From: Bacteroidota bacterium
GTDB taxonomy: Bacteria > Bacteroidota > Bacteroidia > Chitinophagales > Chitinophagaceae
Direction of reading: 5' to 3'
Length of the DNA stretch: 64,000 bases
NCBI GenBank assembly: GCA_028875875.1
Contig: JAGWUV010000002.1
Coordinates: 1 to 64,000, forward strand
Positions 37,931-45,879 of the stretch are shown piece after piece. The position numbers were made by a program, and so were the translations under genes. Position 1 is the stretch's first letter. Every line of letters begins with the position of its first letter. The notes beneath the pieces are model-generated. The model saw nothing but the letters and a program-made list of their open reading frames with translations. It was not told the DNA's origin and ran no database searches.

Positions 37931-38120
37931 GGTCGGTTTGGGTAGATGCTTATAATGCCCCTTTATAAACGGTTCTTACAAAAAAGCGACGTGAGGCAAA
38001 CTTATCGCTACCCTCGCCCGACCAAGAGCGAATACGCAAAATAAGCAGCCCCACGCCTTGACGTGGCCGCACACTTATTTGCGTATGTTTTGCTTTTTTT
38101 ACTTGGTCGGTTCGGGTAGC
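37931..38120. repeat. Nested inverted-repeat element with three related arms
   Basis: GCTACCCTCGCCCGACCAAG (38007-38026) and CTTGGTCGGTTCGGGTAGC (38102-38120) are near-perfect inverted arms. Inside them ATACGCAAAATAAG (38032-38045) pairs with CTTATTTGCGTAT (38074-38086), and a central CCACG/CGTGG stem closes the loop. A third arm, GGTCGGTTTGGGTAG, lies at 37931-37945. The whole could fold as a long hairpin. It may be a MITE-like element, a REP-type repeat or a structured RNA. No coding frame is supported in 37928-38315. Confidence 0.65.
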
Positions 38121-38315
38121 AAAAAGAACGCAGCTATATTTTCAATAAATTAGATTTCCGATTGCAAGTTATAATTTTAAATTGGAATGACTTTAACTAT
38201 TGAAATAAACTTAAAGCTCCAATAACAAGAAGACGAAAAATATATACATTAAAAGATTTGACTTGTCAAAATGTGAGACTTAATGGTGGACATCTTGAAT
38301 GGTTAGTGTAAAATG

Positions 38316-39010
38316 TCAATATTCAAATACATTAGATGAAATAGTTTCCCCTTGAATACTTGGAATAAACAGCAATATTTGAAAAGTGCAACGTTTGTTA
38401 TAAAGCAAAATCCATGCTGACTGCACATTTTGTAAATACAAAATAGTATCTGAGATTAGTCTTTCATCAATTGCAGTCGGGTTACCGTGTACAAATGCAT
38501 AACGCTTCTCCTGCATAAATTTTAAGTTCGCGTAAATATAATCGTAACCAATAGCTTTTAAATCGTCCTTAAAGTTCGCGAAAAAAAATTGTATATAATT
38601 GATCCAGTTGTAGGCTGCCTATAAATGAATATCGCTTTAATAAATCTTTTGAAATGTATACGTGAATTTGTCCCAATCCTTTCTCGAAAAATCTTTCCAT
38701 TAAATGCTCGAACAAACTCCAAAATAAGAGAACAATTAATAACCTCTTTGGAACCTTTTAATTCCCTAATTACATCTCCATCTGACAATATTAGTCTTTC
38801 CCATTTCAGCTGCATCAAATGTAGCAATACATGTATATTATAGCTAATGGCACCCGTGAATGATGATGTGGGGATTTTGCAGGTTACACTTTTGGAATCA
38901 GAAAGTATTTGCTCCTGAGTATTCTGTACATATTCGCAAATTGAACATTTCATCTCCTGAATAATCCCTGAACAATTACCGCAAATAAATTTATAATTCC
39001 AGATGCCCAT
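38316..39010 (-). pseudogene. Zinc-ribbon protein gene split by a frameshift at an A8/T8 run
   Basis: The first frame (39010 to 38558) begins MGIWNYKFICGNCSGIIQEM and carries two CxxC pairs (CGNC, CSIC), a zinc ribbon. It ends YNFFSRTLRTI. At the run of eight A at 38581-38588 the other frame continues openly as FANFKDDLKAIGYDYIYANL, KFMQEKRYAFVHGNPTAIDE, to a stop at 38316. Joined, the product would be about 230 residues. The break may be a mutation, a sequencing error or programmed slippage. It lies at the end of the Ubl-conjugation operon; its function is not recognised. Confidence 0.6.
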
Positions 39011-39066
39011 CCAACTTTAATCATTATGAAGTTTTTCTATCCACATATTTCTGTTTAGTTTATGAG

Positions 39067-39390
39067 TTAACACCATTTTACTTTCCCTTTTCTAATAAAA
39101 AAATGACTTCTGCATCCTTTGTTTCTGCAAACAGATGGAGAAACGCTAATGAAATGTTTATTCTTAACTGTAAAACTCCAACAAGGACTTGCAGATTTCA
39201 AGGTATTCAATTGGATGATATTATGACACCCGCAGGGACATTTAAAAGCTAGCAGCCATGGATCCTGTTTATTACCGACAATATAGACTACTCTTTCTCT
39301 AAGAATAACAGGCAACTCCTGAATGTATTGAATTTTGTATTTTGGTTCAAACCGTTCATCTAGCTTATGTAATATTTTCAAGAATTTCAT
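39067..39390 (-). CDS. DUF6527-family protein of the Ubl operon
   Basis: This 107-residue protein has FKCPCGCHNIIQLNTL and a second Cys cluster near the C-terminus (SVCRNKGCRSHFFIRKGKVK). This Cys/His-rich layout, with SPCWSF between, fits DUF6527, a family found next to bacterial Ubl, E2 and JAB-E1 genes. From memory of recent work, such proteins may process or remove the Ubl. Its start overlaps the E1 stop by 4 nt, so it is co-translated with it. Confidence 0.72.
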   Translation of the reverse strand: MKFLKILHKLDERFEPKYKIQYIQELPVILRERVVYIVGNKQDPWLLAFKCPCGCHNIIQLNTLKSASPCWSFTVKNKHFISVSPSVCRNKGCRSHFFIRKGKVKWC

Positions 39391-40778
39391 ACAGATAATT
39401 CTGGCAATTCGATAAACGGTTGTACATCTCCACGTCCTATTTTTTTAAGCAGATACGCATCCACTTGCAAATCATCTTCGTTTACATTTACAATATACCC
39501 ACCGGTAATATCTATTGTTGAAACGGCAAAGTGATTGCTTGACTCATATTTAAAAGCGTGTATCCGATTCAAAAATTCATTGACTGCATGACTTGCGATC
39601 TGCATATTAACACTAATCACTGCCGGGTTATTAACGTTAATATTTTTTATGTATGAATTCTTCTGCAGATTTTCATATTCTTCCGGATTTTTGCGGTACT
39701 GACTTGCTGCCCGCAGGTCTTCTGTTGTAAAAACCCCTCTTGATATCAGAGAAGATTTTCCAGGTTGTATGTAATGAACTGTTGCACATATTTGCTGAAT
39801 ACCTCCAATTTTATTGGCTTCCAGCTTAACCCCCAAATCAAAATATGGGATTAAATAAAATGTACAAAGCTGGTTTAACAAATAGCGCCCGTCAACACTA
39901 TCAACACAGCCAAAAATCAAATCACATTCAATCAGCGATTGCAATGCTTTTGCAGAATGATACAAATTGGACTGGTAACATTCAATCAAGGTGCCTAATC
40001 CAGTGCGTTTTATTGCCTCCGCAATTACCGCTACTTTTGGCCGATGCAGCTCTGCATCAGATCGGGTAGCATTCAATATCCTGTTTAAATTTTTTAATTC
40101 AATAGTATCAGGGTCTATCAGTATTAATTTCCCTACTCCTAACCTGACCATCTGCTCTATCAATGGGCTGCCTGTTCCTGAACATCCTATAACACCGATT
40201 GTCATTTTTTTTAGTTCGGCATATGTTTTATCACCAAAAGCCTGAATGGTTCTAAGTGCAAAAGCATCGTTTTGAAACATTAAATGAGTTTGATAGATCT
40301 CAATCTGGTCACCAGAAATAACCACTTTATCTATCGGCTCATGGTGTAGGTCATCAAAAAAAAATCGGCCGAAAATTTTACCGCCTGGTAACATAACTGC
40401 ACTGGCATGAGGTTTATCATTTAATGCCCAGCCAAAAGCAGAATCAAAAAACTCTCTGTCCGACCTATCATCAGCATCCGAGAACTGACTGTATCCACCG
40501 GGGTGACTGTGGATCTTCAGGATGGCTAAATCTGATTTACCTAAACGATCAAAATAATGCAAAATCCTTGCTGTAGGCCAAATAAGTATATCAAATTCCC
40601 TTGAGTAGCATTCATTATGCGGAATAAGAGTTATATCATGAACGGTCAAGATAATTTTATTGGAAGAAAAATGTCTTCCACAAATTGCGACAGCAACAGC
40701 TTCTCTTCCATCTTCTGGGAGAAGGTGTTCTTGCAGTATTGTATGATGCAGACCGGATATTCTAAGCTGTAATTCCAT
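39387..40778 (-). CDS. JAB-E1 fusion protein (ThiF-type E1 of a bacterial Ubl pathway)
   Basis: From ATG 40778 the protein has 463 residues; a start at 40805 is possible. The N-terminal JAB/MPN metalloprotease-like domain has HSHPGGYSQFSDADD (90-104), giving the JAMM ligands HxH and Asp. The ThiF-type adenylation domain follows: IGVIGCSGTGSPLIEQMV, LILIDPDTIELKNLNR, CVDSVDGR. Where E1 proteins often have CLxC, this one reads SSLIS (about 39745-39760), so the usual catalytic Cys may be a Ser. It would activate the Ubl encoded upstream. It overlaps the E2-like gene by 17 nt. Confidence 0.85.
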   Translation of the reverse strand: MELQLRISGLHHTILQEHLLPEDGREAVAVAICGRHFSSNKIILTVHDITLIPHNECYSREFDILIWPTARILHYFDRLGKSDLAILKIHSHPGGYSQFSDADDRSDREFFDSAFGWALNDKPHASAVMLPGGKIFGRFFFDDLHHEPIDKVVISGDQIEIYQTHLMFQNDAFALRTIQAFGDKTYAELKKMTIGVIGCSGTGSPLIEQMVRLGVGKLILIDPDTIELKNLNRILNATRSDAELHRPKVAVIAEAIKRTGLGTLIECYQSNLYHSAKALQSLIECDLIFGCVDSVDGRYLLNQLCTFYLIPYFDLGVKLEANKIGGIQQICATVHYIQPGKSSLISRGVFTTEDLRAASQYRKNPEEYENLQKNSYIKNINVNNPAVISVNMQIASHAVNEFLNRIHAFKYESSNHFAVSTIDITGGYIVNVNEDDLQVDAYLLKKIGRGDVQPFIELPELSV

Positions 40779-41178
40779 AAGGTTGTTTAATAAATTCATT
40801 TTCAAACCAAAAGTTCACCAGACTCATATGAGTTGACAAATCATCGACACCTGGTCTCCATGGGTTTTCCGCCGTGCGATGCCGTGACCATCTTTGAAAA
40901 TTTTGTCCTTCTATCGGTTGGCTAGTAATAGCATTAATCGCCTTTCCGTCTTTTCTTGCCAGAGCGGGGAAAAAGTAGGCCATATCCAACGCTGTCCGAG
41001 GATAACCTGTTTCTATTTTAATGGCAACGGAAACCTTTTCTAAGTTATAACCAAGAATGACCGGGTAATCATGGATAATCACCCATTGCATTCCCCGATC
41101 ATGTATTGCCTCCCAAGCCAAGCCTAAACTGTCAAGAAAAAAAATATCCTCCTCCGGTAACTTGAATTGCCTTCTCAT
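40762..41178 (-). CDS. Prokaryotic E2-like (Prok-E2_E type) protein without cysteine
   Basis: This 138-residue protein has the family pattern FFLDSLGLAWEAIHDRGMQW, VIIHDYPVILGYN, GYPRTALDMAYFFPAL, and QRWSRHRTAENPWRPGVDD. It is encoded between the Ubl and the JAB-E1 fusion. It contains no cysteine at all, so a thioester on this protein is impossible. A Ser, Thr, His or Asp would have to take part, or it acts only as an adaptor. The conserved His-Arg cluster (RWSRHRTAENPW) is the likely active-site region. Confidence 0.8.
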   Translation of the reverse strand: MRRQFKLPEEDIFFLDSLGLAWEAIHDRGMQWVIIHDYPVILGYNLEKVSVAIKIETGYPRTALDMAYFFPALARKDGKAINAITSQPIEGQNFQRWSRHRTAENPWRPGVDDLSTHMSLVNFWFENEFIKQPYGITA

Positions 41179-41179
41179 A

Positions 41180-41521
41180 CTAGTTACCTCCTTCTGTTTG
41201 ATCCAATGGAATCGTCATAAATTTTTCGATTCCCGGCTCAGTAAAACAAACAGTTTGCTCATAGTCAATTTTAACCACTTTACCACCTTTAAACCGCTGG
41301 TTAAGCTGGAACCGATTAACAGGATTTTTACCAGCCAGTGATAAAATTTCACGGCCTGTCAAACATTCCTGCTTTACCTTATATTTTTCCCGGTCAACCA
41401 TTATAATATAATGATGACCCTTGGGAACAGGCCTCCCTTCCATAGCAAAAACTTCAATGTCAATCTCAAGGATAACCATTTCACCCCTTTCTTCTTTGTT
41501 TTGTTCTTTCATAATTTTCAA
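41180..41521 (-). CDS. Ubiquitin-like modifier (multiubiquitin-type domain)
   Basis: This 113-residue protein has a charged N-terminal extension and one beta-grasp domain: HYIIMVDREKYKVKQECLTG, REILSLAGKNPVNRFQLNQR, VKIDYEQTVCFTEPGIEKFM, TIPLDQTEGGN. This is the multiubiquitin (PF14452-like) pattern, here as a single unit. The end is GG followed by Asn, so one residue would have to be removed to expose a C-terminal di-glycine for activation. The E2-like gene follows 1 nt downstream. It leads the operon and is divergent from an ECF sigma gene. Confidence 0.82.
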   Translation of the reverse strand: MKIMKEQNKEERGEMVILEIDIEVFAMEGRPVPKGHHYIIMVDREKYKVKQECLTGREILSLAGKNPVNRFQLNQRFKGGKVVKIDYEQTVCFTEPGIEKFMTIPLDQTEGGN

Positions 41522-41613
41522 TTTTGTTTATGTATAAAAGCCAAAAGAGTGACAAGACTACTCAAAAGCACCATGTCACGCTTTGGAGTTTAGAGTGTAT
41601 AAATTATTTTCTA

Positions 41614-42282
41614 ATGCAAGAAATTTTACTAACCCCAACACCCTTCAATAAGGAGCCAGATGAACGAGTCATAACGGGACTTCAGAATGTCTCTGATCCA
41701 TCAGAATTGAAATATTTTCAATTTGAATTTTATACTCGGTATGCAGGATATGTTTATAAAGCCGCATTGCATCATTTCAGGTTATATGATCAGACCCAAT
41801 ATCTTGCTTCAGAGTTACTGCAAAAAGTCTTTATAAAAGCATTTGAAAAAATAGGAAGGTTTGCGTTTCCAGCAAAAGCCATTCCTTCAGAATATACAAA
41901 GATTATTAAGGCCTGGCTGGGGAAAATTGCGTTTAATGAATCGCGAAAGGTTATAGGCCAGATTATTAATGATCAAATAGAATACACTGATATCCTGCCT
42001 GACCATTGCTATGATCAGTTTGATGATATTATGGGGGCAGCTGAAGAAGAAGTGCCAAATGAGTTTCAGCAAATATTGCAGGAAGCAATGAATCAGCTTT
42101 CTAAAAAAGAATTGGATGTTATCCTTACTTATGCAGGTGAAGGTTGCATCAATTCTACCAAGCATTTAAGTAAAAATGCTTTAAGATATCTTTGTGAATA
42201 CTATGAAACAACACCCGAAGCTATACGACAATGTAAAAAGAGAGCATTAGATAAAATTAAAAAACACTGTTTCAAAAATTAA
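41614..42282 (+). CDS. ECF-type RNA polymerase sigma factor-like protein
   Basis: From ATG 41614 the protein has 222 residues; a longer frame from 41524 would enter the divergent promoter. The first half has a sigma region 2-like helix set (YVYKAALHHFRLYDQ, ASELLQKVFIKAFEKIGRF). The end has a region 4-like HTH (LRYLCEYYETTPEAIRQCKK, RALDKIKKH). It probably directs transcription of the divergent Ubl operon or of its own operon; that target is inferred. The next gene starts 22 nt downstream. Confidence 0.72.
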   Translation: MQEILLTPTPFNKEPDERVITGLQNVSDPSELKYFQFEFYTRYAGYVYKAALHHFRLYDQTQYLASELLQKVFIKAFEKIGRFAFPAKAIPSEYTKIIKAWLGKIAFNESRKVIGQIINDQIEYTDILPDHCYDQFDDIMGAAEEEVPNEFQQILQEAMNQLSKKELDVILTYAGEGCINSTKHLSKNALRYLCEYYETTPEAIRQCKKRALDKIKKHCFKN

Positions 42283-42304
42283 CTATCACATTCAATCAAA
42301 CTTT

Positions 42305-42658
42305 ATGAAAAAAACAAACGTGGAAAACACTCAATTGAAACAAGATCTGCTCATACAGCATGCGTTAAGAACTGGCGGGTTCGTTTTTCCACAAACTGTT
42401 GCTGAGGTTGAATCATTTGAAAAAAAATTTGGAACAACCGATGTTCAGTTACCGGAAGAATTACAAACCCCTGTATTTTTAAATACTCCTTCTAAAAAAA
42501 CAGCAAGGCCGAAGGTGATAAAAATACAGCAAGAAAATTTGGCAATGGCTGCCAGAGAAGAAATGGGTAAGCTCCCCAAGGAATTACTTTCCAGGATAGA
42601 AAACGACATTAAAGAAGCCGATAAAAAGTCAAAACAAAAGAAAGCAAAAAAGAAATGA
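42305..42658 (+). CDS. Hypothetical linker protein between sigma factor and ImmA/IrrE gene
   Basis: This 117-residue hydrophilic protein begins MKKTNVENTQLKQDLLIQHA, has a middle part LRTGGFVFPQTVAEVESFEK and a lysine-rich C-terminus (KEADKKSKQKKAKKK). Its stop overlaps the start of the ImmA/IrrE-like protease gene by 4 nt. Small proteins in this position are often the substrate or repressor partner of the protease. No HTH is visible; an anti-sigma or inhibitor role is an inference from order. Confidence 0.7.
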   Translation: MKKTNVENTQLKQDLLIQHALRTGGFVFPQTVAEVESFEKKFGTTDVQLPEELQTPVFLNTPSKKTARPKVIKIQQENLAMAAREEMGKLPKELLSRIENDIKEADKKSKQKKAKKK

Positions 42659-43470
42659 GTACAAATTTACCAGAGATTGCAGCTTTGGCTGAGCATATAG
42701 CCGAGGAAAACATTTCTCGTGGTAAAGTGAATTTAGAAAAAATAATAAAAAAGAAAGGCATAACAATTATAAGTGGCAACTATGGTAATTATTTTGTAGG
42801 AGAGTTAATACACAAAGCCAAAAAATTCTATATTATTGTAAACCAAGACATGATAGACCCGACAGCCCCAGGTCGTTTAAGATTCACCATAGCACATGAA
42901 TTGGGTCATTACTTTATTGACGATCACCGTAAGCTTTTAAAAAAAGGTATTTCTTTATCGCATAACTCGGATTACAATTTAAATACTAAGAGTACACTGG
43001 AAAAGGAAGCCAATCATTTTGCTTCAAACTTATTAATGCCCAAGGCAAGATTTATTAATACTGCAAAAAAGTTTGAACCAGGTTTAAAAGCCATCATAGG
43101 TCTCAAGCAAACATTTGAAGCATCATTTGAGAGTACTGCTATTCATTATCTAAAACAAGATTTGAATTTGGGTATATTCATTAAATGGAAAATGGATCAA
43201 AGCTTTCATTATGCTTCTTATTCTCCTTCTTTTGGTAAAAGAGTTGGTATATCAGGTGCCCCACCTATTAGATTCGAAAAAGAATACATCGAAAATATTT
43301 TTAGCGAATTGGATGAATTAAGGGGTAAAAATGATTATATAGAAAATGCCACTACATTATCAAAATGGTTAGCTACAATTTCTCCAAGCTCCAAGAATGA
43401 CTTAATTGGCTTGGAGCAAACTATCCCACTTGGTAATTATGGTTGGATGACTTTTTTGGCCTTTGCATAG
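42655..43470 (+). CDS. ImmA/IrrE-family metallo-endopeptidase
   Basis: This 271-residue protein has the zinc motif FTIAHELGHYFIDDH (HExxH at 81-85) and a third ligand region in LEKEANHFASNLLMP (Glu in EANHFA), the ImmA/IrrE hallmark. An RFTIAHELGH strand and helix precede. The C-terminal region from about 150 on is specific and unrecognised. ImmA/IrrE proteases cleave repressors and switch on stress or mobile-element genes. Here it follows a sigma factor and a small protein and lies next to a Ubl operon. Confidence 0.88.
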   Translation: MSTNLPEIAALAEHIAEENISRGKVNLEKIIKKKGITIISGNYGNYFVGELIHKAKKFYIIVNQDMIDPTAPGRLRFTIAHELGHYFIDDHRKLLKKGISLSHNSDYNLNTKSTLEKEANHFASNLLMPKARFINTAKKFEPGLKAIIGLKQTFEASFESTAIHYLKQDLNLGIFIKWKMDQSFHYASYSPSFGKRVGISGAPPIRFEKEYIENIFSELDELRGKNDYIENATTLSKWLATISPSSKNDLIGLEQTIPLGNYGWMTFLAFA

Positions 43471-43724
43471 TACTTTATTCTGCTTAAAAACAGTAATGTG
43501 TAGGCTCCTCTTTTTCATATACTTCGAAAGGGTGTGAAAAAGCGAGTTATAGCCGGTCTATATTTTTTCAAAACTTATACTTCCCCCATGTTCAACCGGC
43601 TCAGATGGTTTGACTTATAGACAATTATAAAAAGTTATAATCAGCCATAAGTGGTTTTAAAAACGAGTTATGGATAAATAACAGCTCGAAAAGTGCGATC
43701 GCGATGAATATCACAGGTTTACTC

Positions 43725-44094
43725 CATGAAAAAAGCATGGCTTCTGTTAACGGTTCCTTATACTTGTTTCGCACATCGATCATTAATTCAACTAAGCCTG
43801 TCGCAGATTTATCTTTAATAAATTCGGGGTTATAATGCAAGCCGATATTTTTTCGCATGGAAGACAATACATCAAGTCGATTAGAGCACTCTCCTTCAAT
43901 TTCAGAGGTTTTAATGGCTTCCGTTAAGATAATTATCGACTACCGCCTCTTGCCTTGTTTCCGGTGGCAATGATTCTAAAATACCAGATACACGGCCAAC
44001 TTTTTCTGCAAAAACCAGCAATTCATTCTCTATATTTTTTGAGAGAGAATGTAAAGTGAGGCCAATCCTCGTGTTGCCAATTGTAGACAGTCAT
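43725..44094 (-). pseudogene. Broken 5' fragment of a fic gene
   Basis: This segment matches the first third of the intact fic gene at 56640-57752 (57380-57752) at high identity, for example AATTCGGGGTTATAATGCAA. It has at least two 1-nt insertions (near 43935 and 44035) and changes such as a lost Gln codon. The homology also covers the start codon at 44094 and one arm of the operator, TTATTCGGCTCA at 44111-44122, but the second arm is missing. The rest of the gap 43471-44345 has no supported gene. Confidence 0.82.
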
Positions 44095-44345
44095 GAGTTG
44101 ATTAAAATAATTATTCGGCTCACAAATATTTTGCGTTCATTTAAGCTCTTAAATAAATCAATCTTCAAAAGTTACTTCAAATATTCAATAAAATACTTTG
44201 AACACAGATCGGATTGGAGCAGGTAGTTATTTAAAAAAAACAATAAAACGCTTTTCGAAACAACATTCAAAAGCCACTTCTCTTTTTGAGGTAATCCAAT
44301 AACAGAACTATATCCTCCTTAAAAATATTCGAACTCTCTCCCGCT

Positions 44346-44353
44346 GGGACTAC
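44346..44353. other. Left att-like direct repeat GGGACTAC of the 11.7-kb element
   Basis: GGGACTAC occurs here and at 56046-56053, with the next bases also similar (TAA versus CAA). The preceding TTCGAACTCTCTCCCGCTGG has the look of a tRNA 3' end, but no tRNA body is present. The two copies enclose a set of genes with an integrase at the right side. The repeat is short, so this is tentative. Confidence 0.35.
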
Positions 44354-44354
44354 T

Positions 44355-44379
44355 AAAACCCTTACTGAGTAAGGGTTTT
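44355..44379. terminator. 11-bp stem hairpin at the left element end
   Basis: AAAACCCTTAC (44355-44365) and GTAAGGGTTTT (44369-44379) form a perfect stem with a 3-nt loop, followed by CCTTTTG on the plus strand. It resembles a bidirectional terminator immediately inside the presumed left end and may insulate the element from outside transcription. Confidence 0.6.
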
Positions 44380-44425
44380 CCTTTTGTAAAGATACAGAAA
44401 AGCTACAGATTTACTAAATTGCTTT

Positions 44426-45367
44426 ATGAAATTTATAACTCTTAGCGCACTTAAGGAAATGGCTAACCCTACTTATATCCCTCAAATTGATGCATATAGA
44501 CTTTTTATTTGGTTCAATAGAGCAGTAGATAAGAAAACAGGGGGCGTCATTGGACACCAAATTTATCTTAATCCACAGCGCACAAACACATGGGAGTTTT
44601 TAGCCCGACTTTCAGATAGGAATAGTTTCGATAATAATGGCAAACCATCTTACATCAATTCAGGTTCAGAGCACTATGAAAGGTGTTTAGCCATAAAACT
44701 TGCCACCTTAAAAGAAGAATTCATTTTTAAGGATTTAGATTACGCTGCTGAAAATTATCATGACGGAAGCGAGGATAATATTGATGCTTTTCTAAACCTA
44801 ATCAGTAGTGAAAAATTCAAACAAACGCTCCAGAGCCTAAAATTCATGTGGGTAGAAGACTCTCTCGAATCTATATTAAATGAGTGGGTAAAAAATTATA
44901 ATGGAAGTTTTGTAGAAGCCGTAAAACAGATTTCCTTTAATATACCAGGAGAAGATATTAAAATATTATTGCAAAATAGACTAACGCAAGTTGCTTCAGC
45001 AAAGACGAAAAAATATATTCCTAACTTATTTGAGTCCTCTCTTAAAATACCGATAGAAGTAAATACTACTGCTGCAACACTTGCAGTCTCATTTTACACC
45101 CTTTTGGATAAAAGATATTTGAGCAGTCGCAATTTTGGGCAAGTGGCTAAATGGGTCTCCAAATGTTTCAAAATTTTAGATAGGTCTAAGAAAAATGGTA
45201 ATCGTAAGATATACAAACATCCTTCACAAAGAACGATAGAAGATATTTTTAATGATAAAAAAAGAACGCAAGCCCTTAGCGCAAATAACCTTTTTAGAGA
45301 TTTAAAACTACCCAGGAATAAAAAACACATTGATAATTACGTGAACTTTACGGGAACTTCTTCTTAA
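44426..45367 (+). CDS. Hypothetical element protein
   Basis: The protein has 313 residues, is helical, has no signal peptide and has no motif that I recognise. It begins MKFITLSALKEMANPTYIPQ and has a C-terminal part TLAVSFYTLLDKRYLSSRNF, GQVAKWVSKCF that vaguely recalls RteC-type regulators of Bacteroidota elements. It is the first gene of the element, followed after 49 nt by an excisionase-like HTH gene. A regulatory role is possible; confidence in the gene itself is high. Confidence 0.7.
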   Translation: MKFITLSALKEMANPTYIPQIDAYRLFIWFNRAVDKKTGGVIGHQIYLNPQRTNTWEFLARLSDRNSFDNNGKPSYINSGSEHYERCLAIKLATLKEEFIFKDLDYAAENYHDGSEDNIDAFLNLISSEKFKQTLQSLKFMWVEDSLESILNEWVKNYNGSFVEAVKQISFNIPGEDIKILLQNRLTQVASAKTKKYIPNLFESSLKIPIEVNTTAATLAVSFYTLLDKRYLSSRNFGQVAKWVSKCFKILDRSKKNGNRKIYKHPSQRTIEDIFNDKKRTQALSANNLFRDLKLPRNKKHIDNYVNFTGTSS

Positions 45368-45416
45368 GCCAACCTGACTTACTCTTTGCTGTATAAATTC
45401 GCTTAAAATTTATACT

Positions 45417-45689
45417 ATGAGTATGGTATTTTTAACCCCAGATGAACTGAAACGCTTTATAATAGAAGCAGTAAATGATGCATTTAAAAACGAATTAAGT
45501 ATTATCCCTGCACAAAACCCAAACGAGATTGTAACGCTGGAAAAAGCAGAAGAAATTTTACACTTATCCAGACACACGATCAAAAAATACGTGAGATTAG
45601 GGCTTTTGCAAAAGGCTTTGCCTAATGTGAAGGGATATCGGTTTTACATAAAGGATCTCCATGCATTTGCTTCCCAATACAGGAATTAG
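45417..45689 (+). CDS. Excisionase-like helix-turn-helix protein
   Basis: This 90-residue protein has a MerR/excisionase-type winged helix in its C-terminal half: VTLEKAEEILHLSRHTIKKY, VRLGLLQKALPNVKGYRFY, IKDLHAF. Bacteroidota elements often carry such a helix_turn_helix_17-type protein near the left end as a recombination directionality factor or regulator. It is well placed to serve the integrase at 54516-55880. Confidence 0.82.
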   Translation: MSMVFLTPDELKRFIIEAVNDAFKNELSIIPAQNPNEIVTLEKAEEILHLSRHTIKKYVRLGLLQKALPNVKGYRFYIKDLHAFASQYRN

Positions 45690-45811
45690 TTGTGAATTCC
45701 AAGAAGCTTACGGGTAAAGGGTGTGTTTACGGCTATTACCCTCAATATTTTACATTTTCCGTCGCAATTTTTCTTTAAGCAATCAGCAAATTTTAAAGCT
45801 AAATACTTTTT

Positions 45812-45835
45812 TTATTCAAAAATCCCCTTGAATAA
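45812..45835. repeat. 8-bp inverted repeat upstream of the HUH gene
   Basis: TTATTCAA (45812-45819) and TTGAATAA (45828-45835) are exact reverse complements around AAATCCCC. It lies 44 nt upstream of a small HUH Rep-like gene, where rolling-circle elements usually have their nick-site hairpin. The role is inferred. Confidence 0.45.
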
Positions 45836-45879
45836 GCTACCGCATTACAAAAAAGTAAAGCATATTAAAACATATCAAT

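Noticed and set aside
44320-44354. tRNA-like 3' end at the left element border
   Set aside because: It has TTCGAAC and an acceptor-like end, but no matching T-stem, anticodon arm or 5' acceptor strand, so it is not a tRNA gene.
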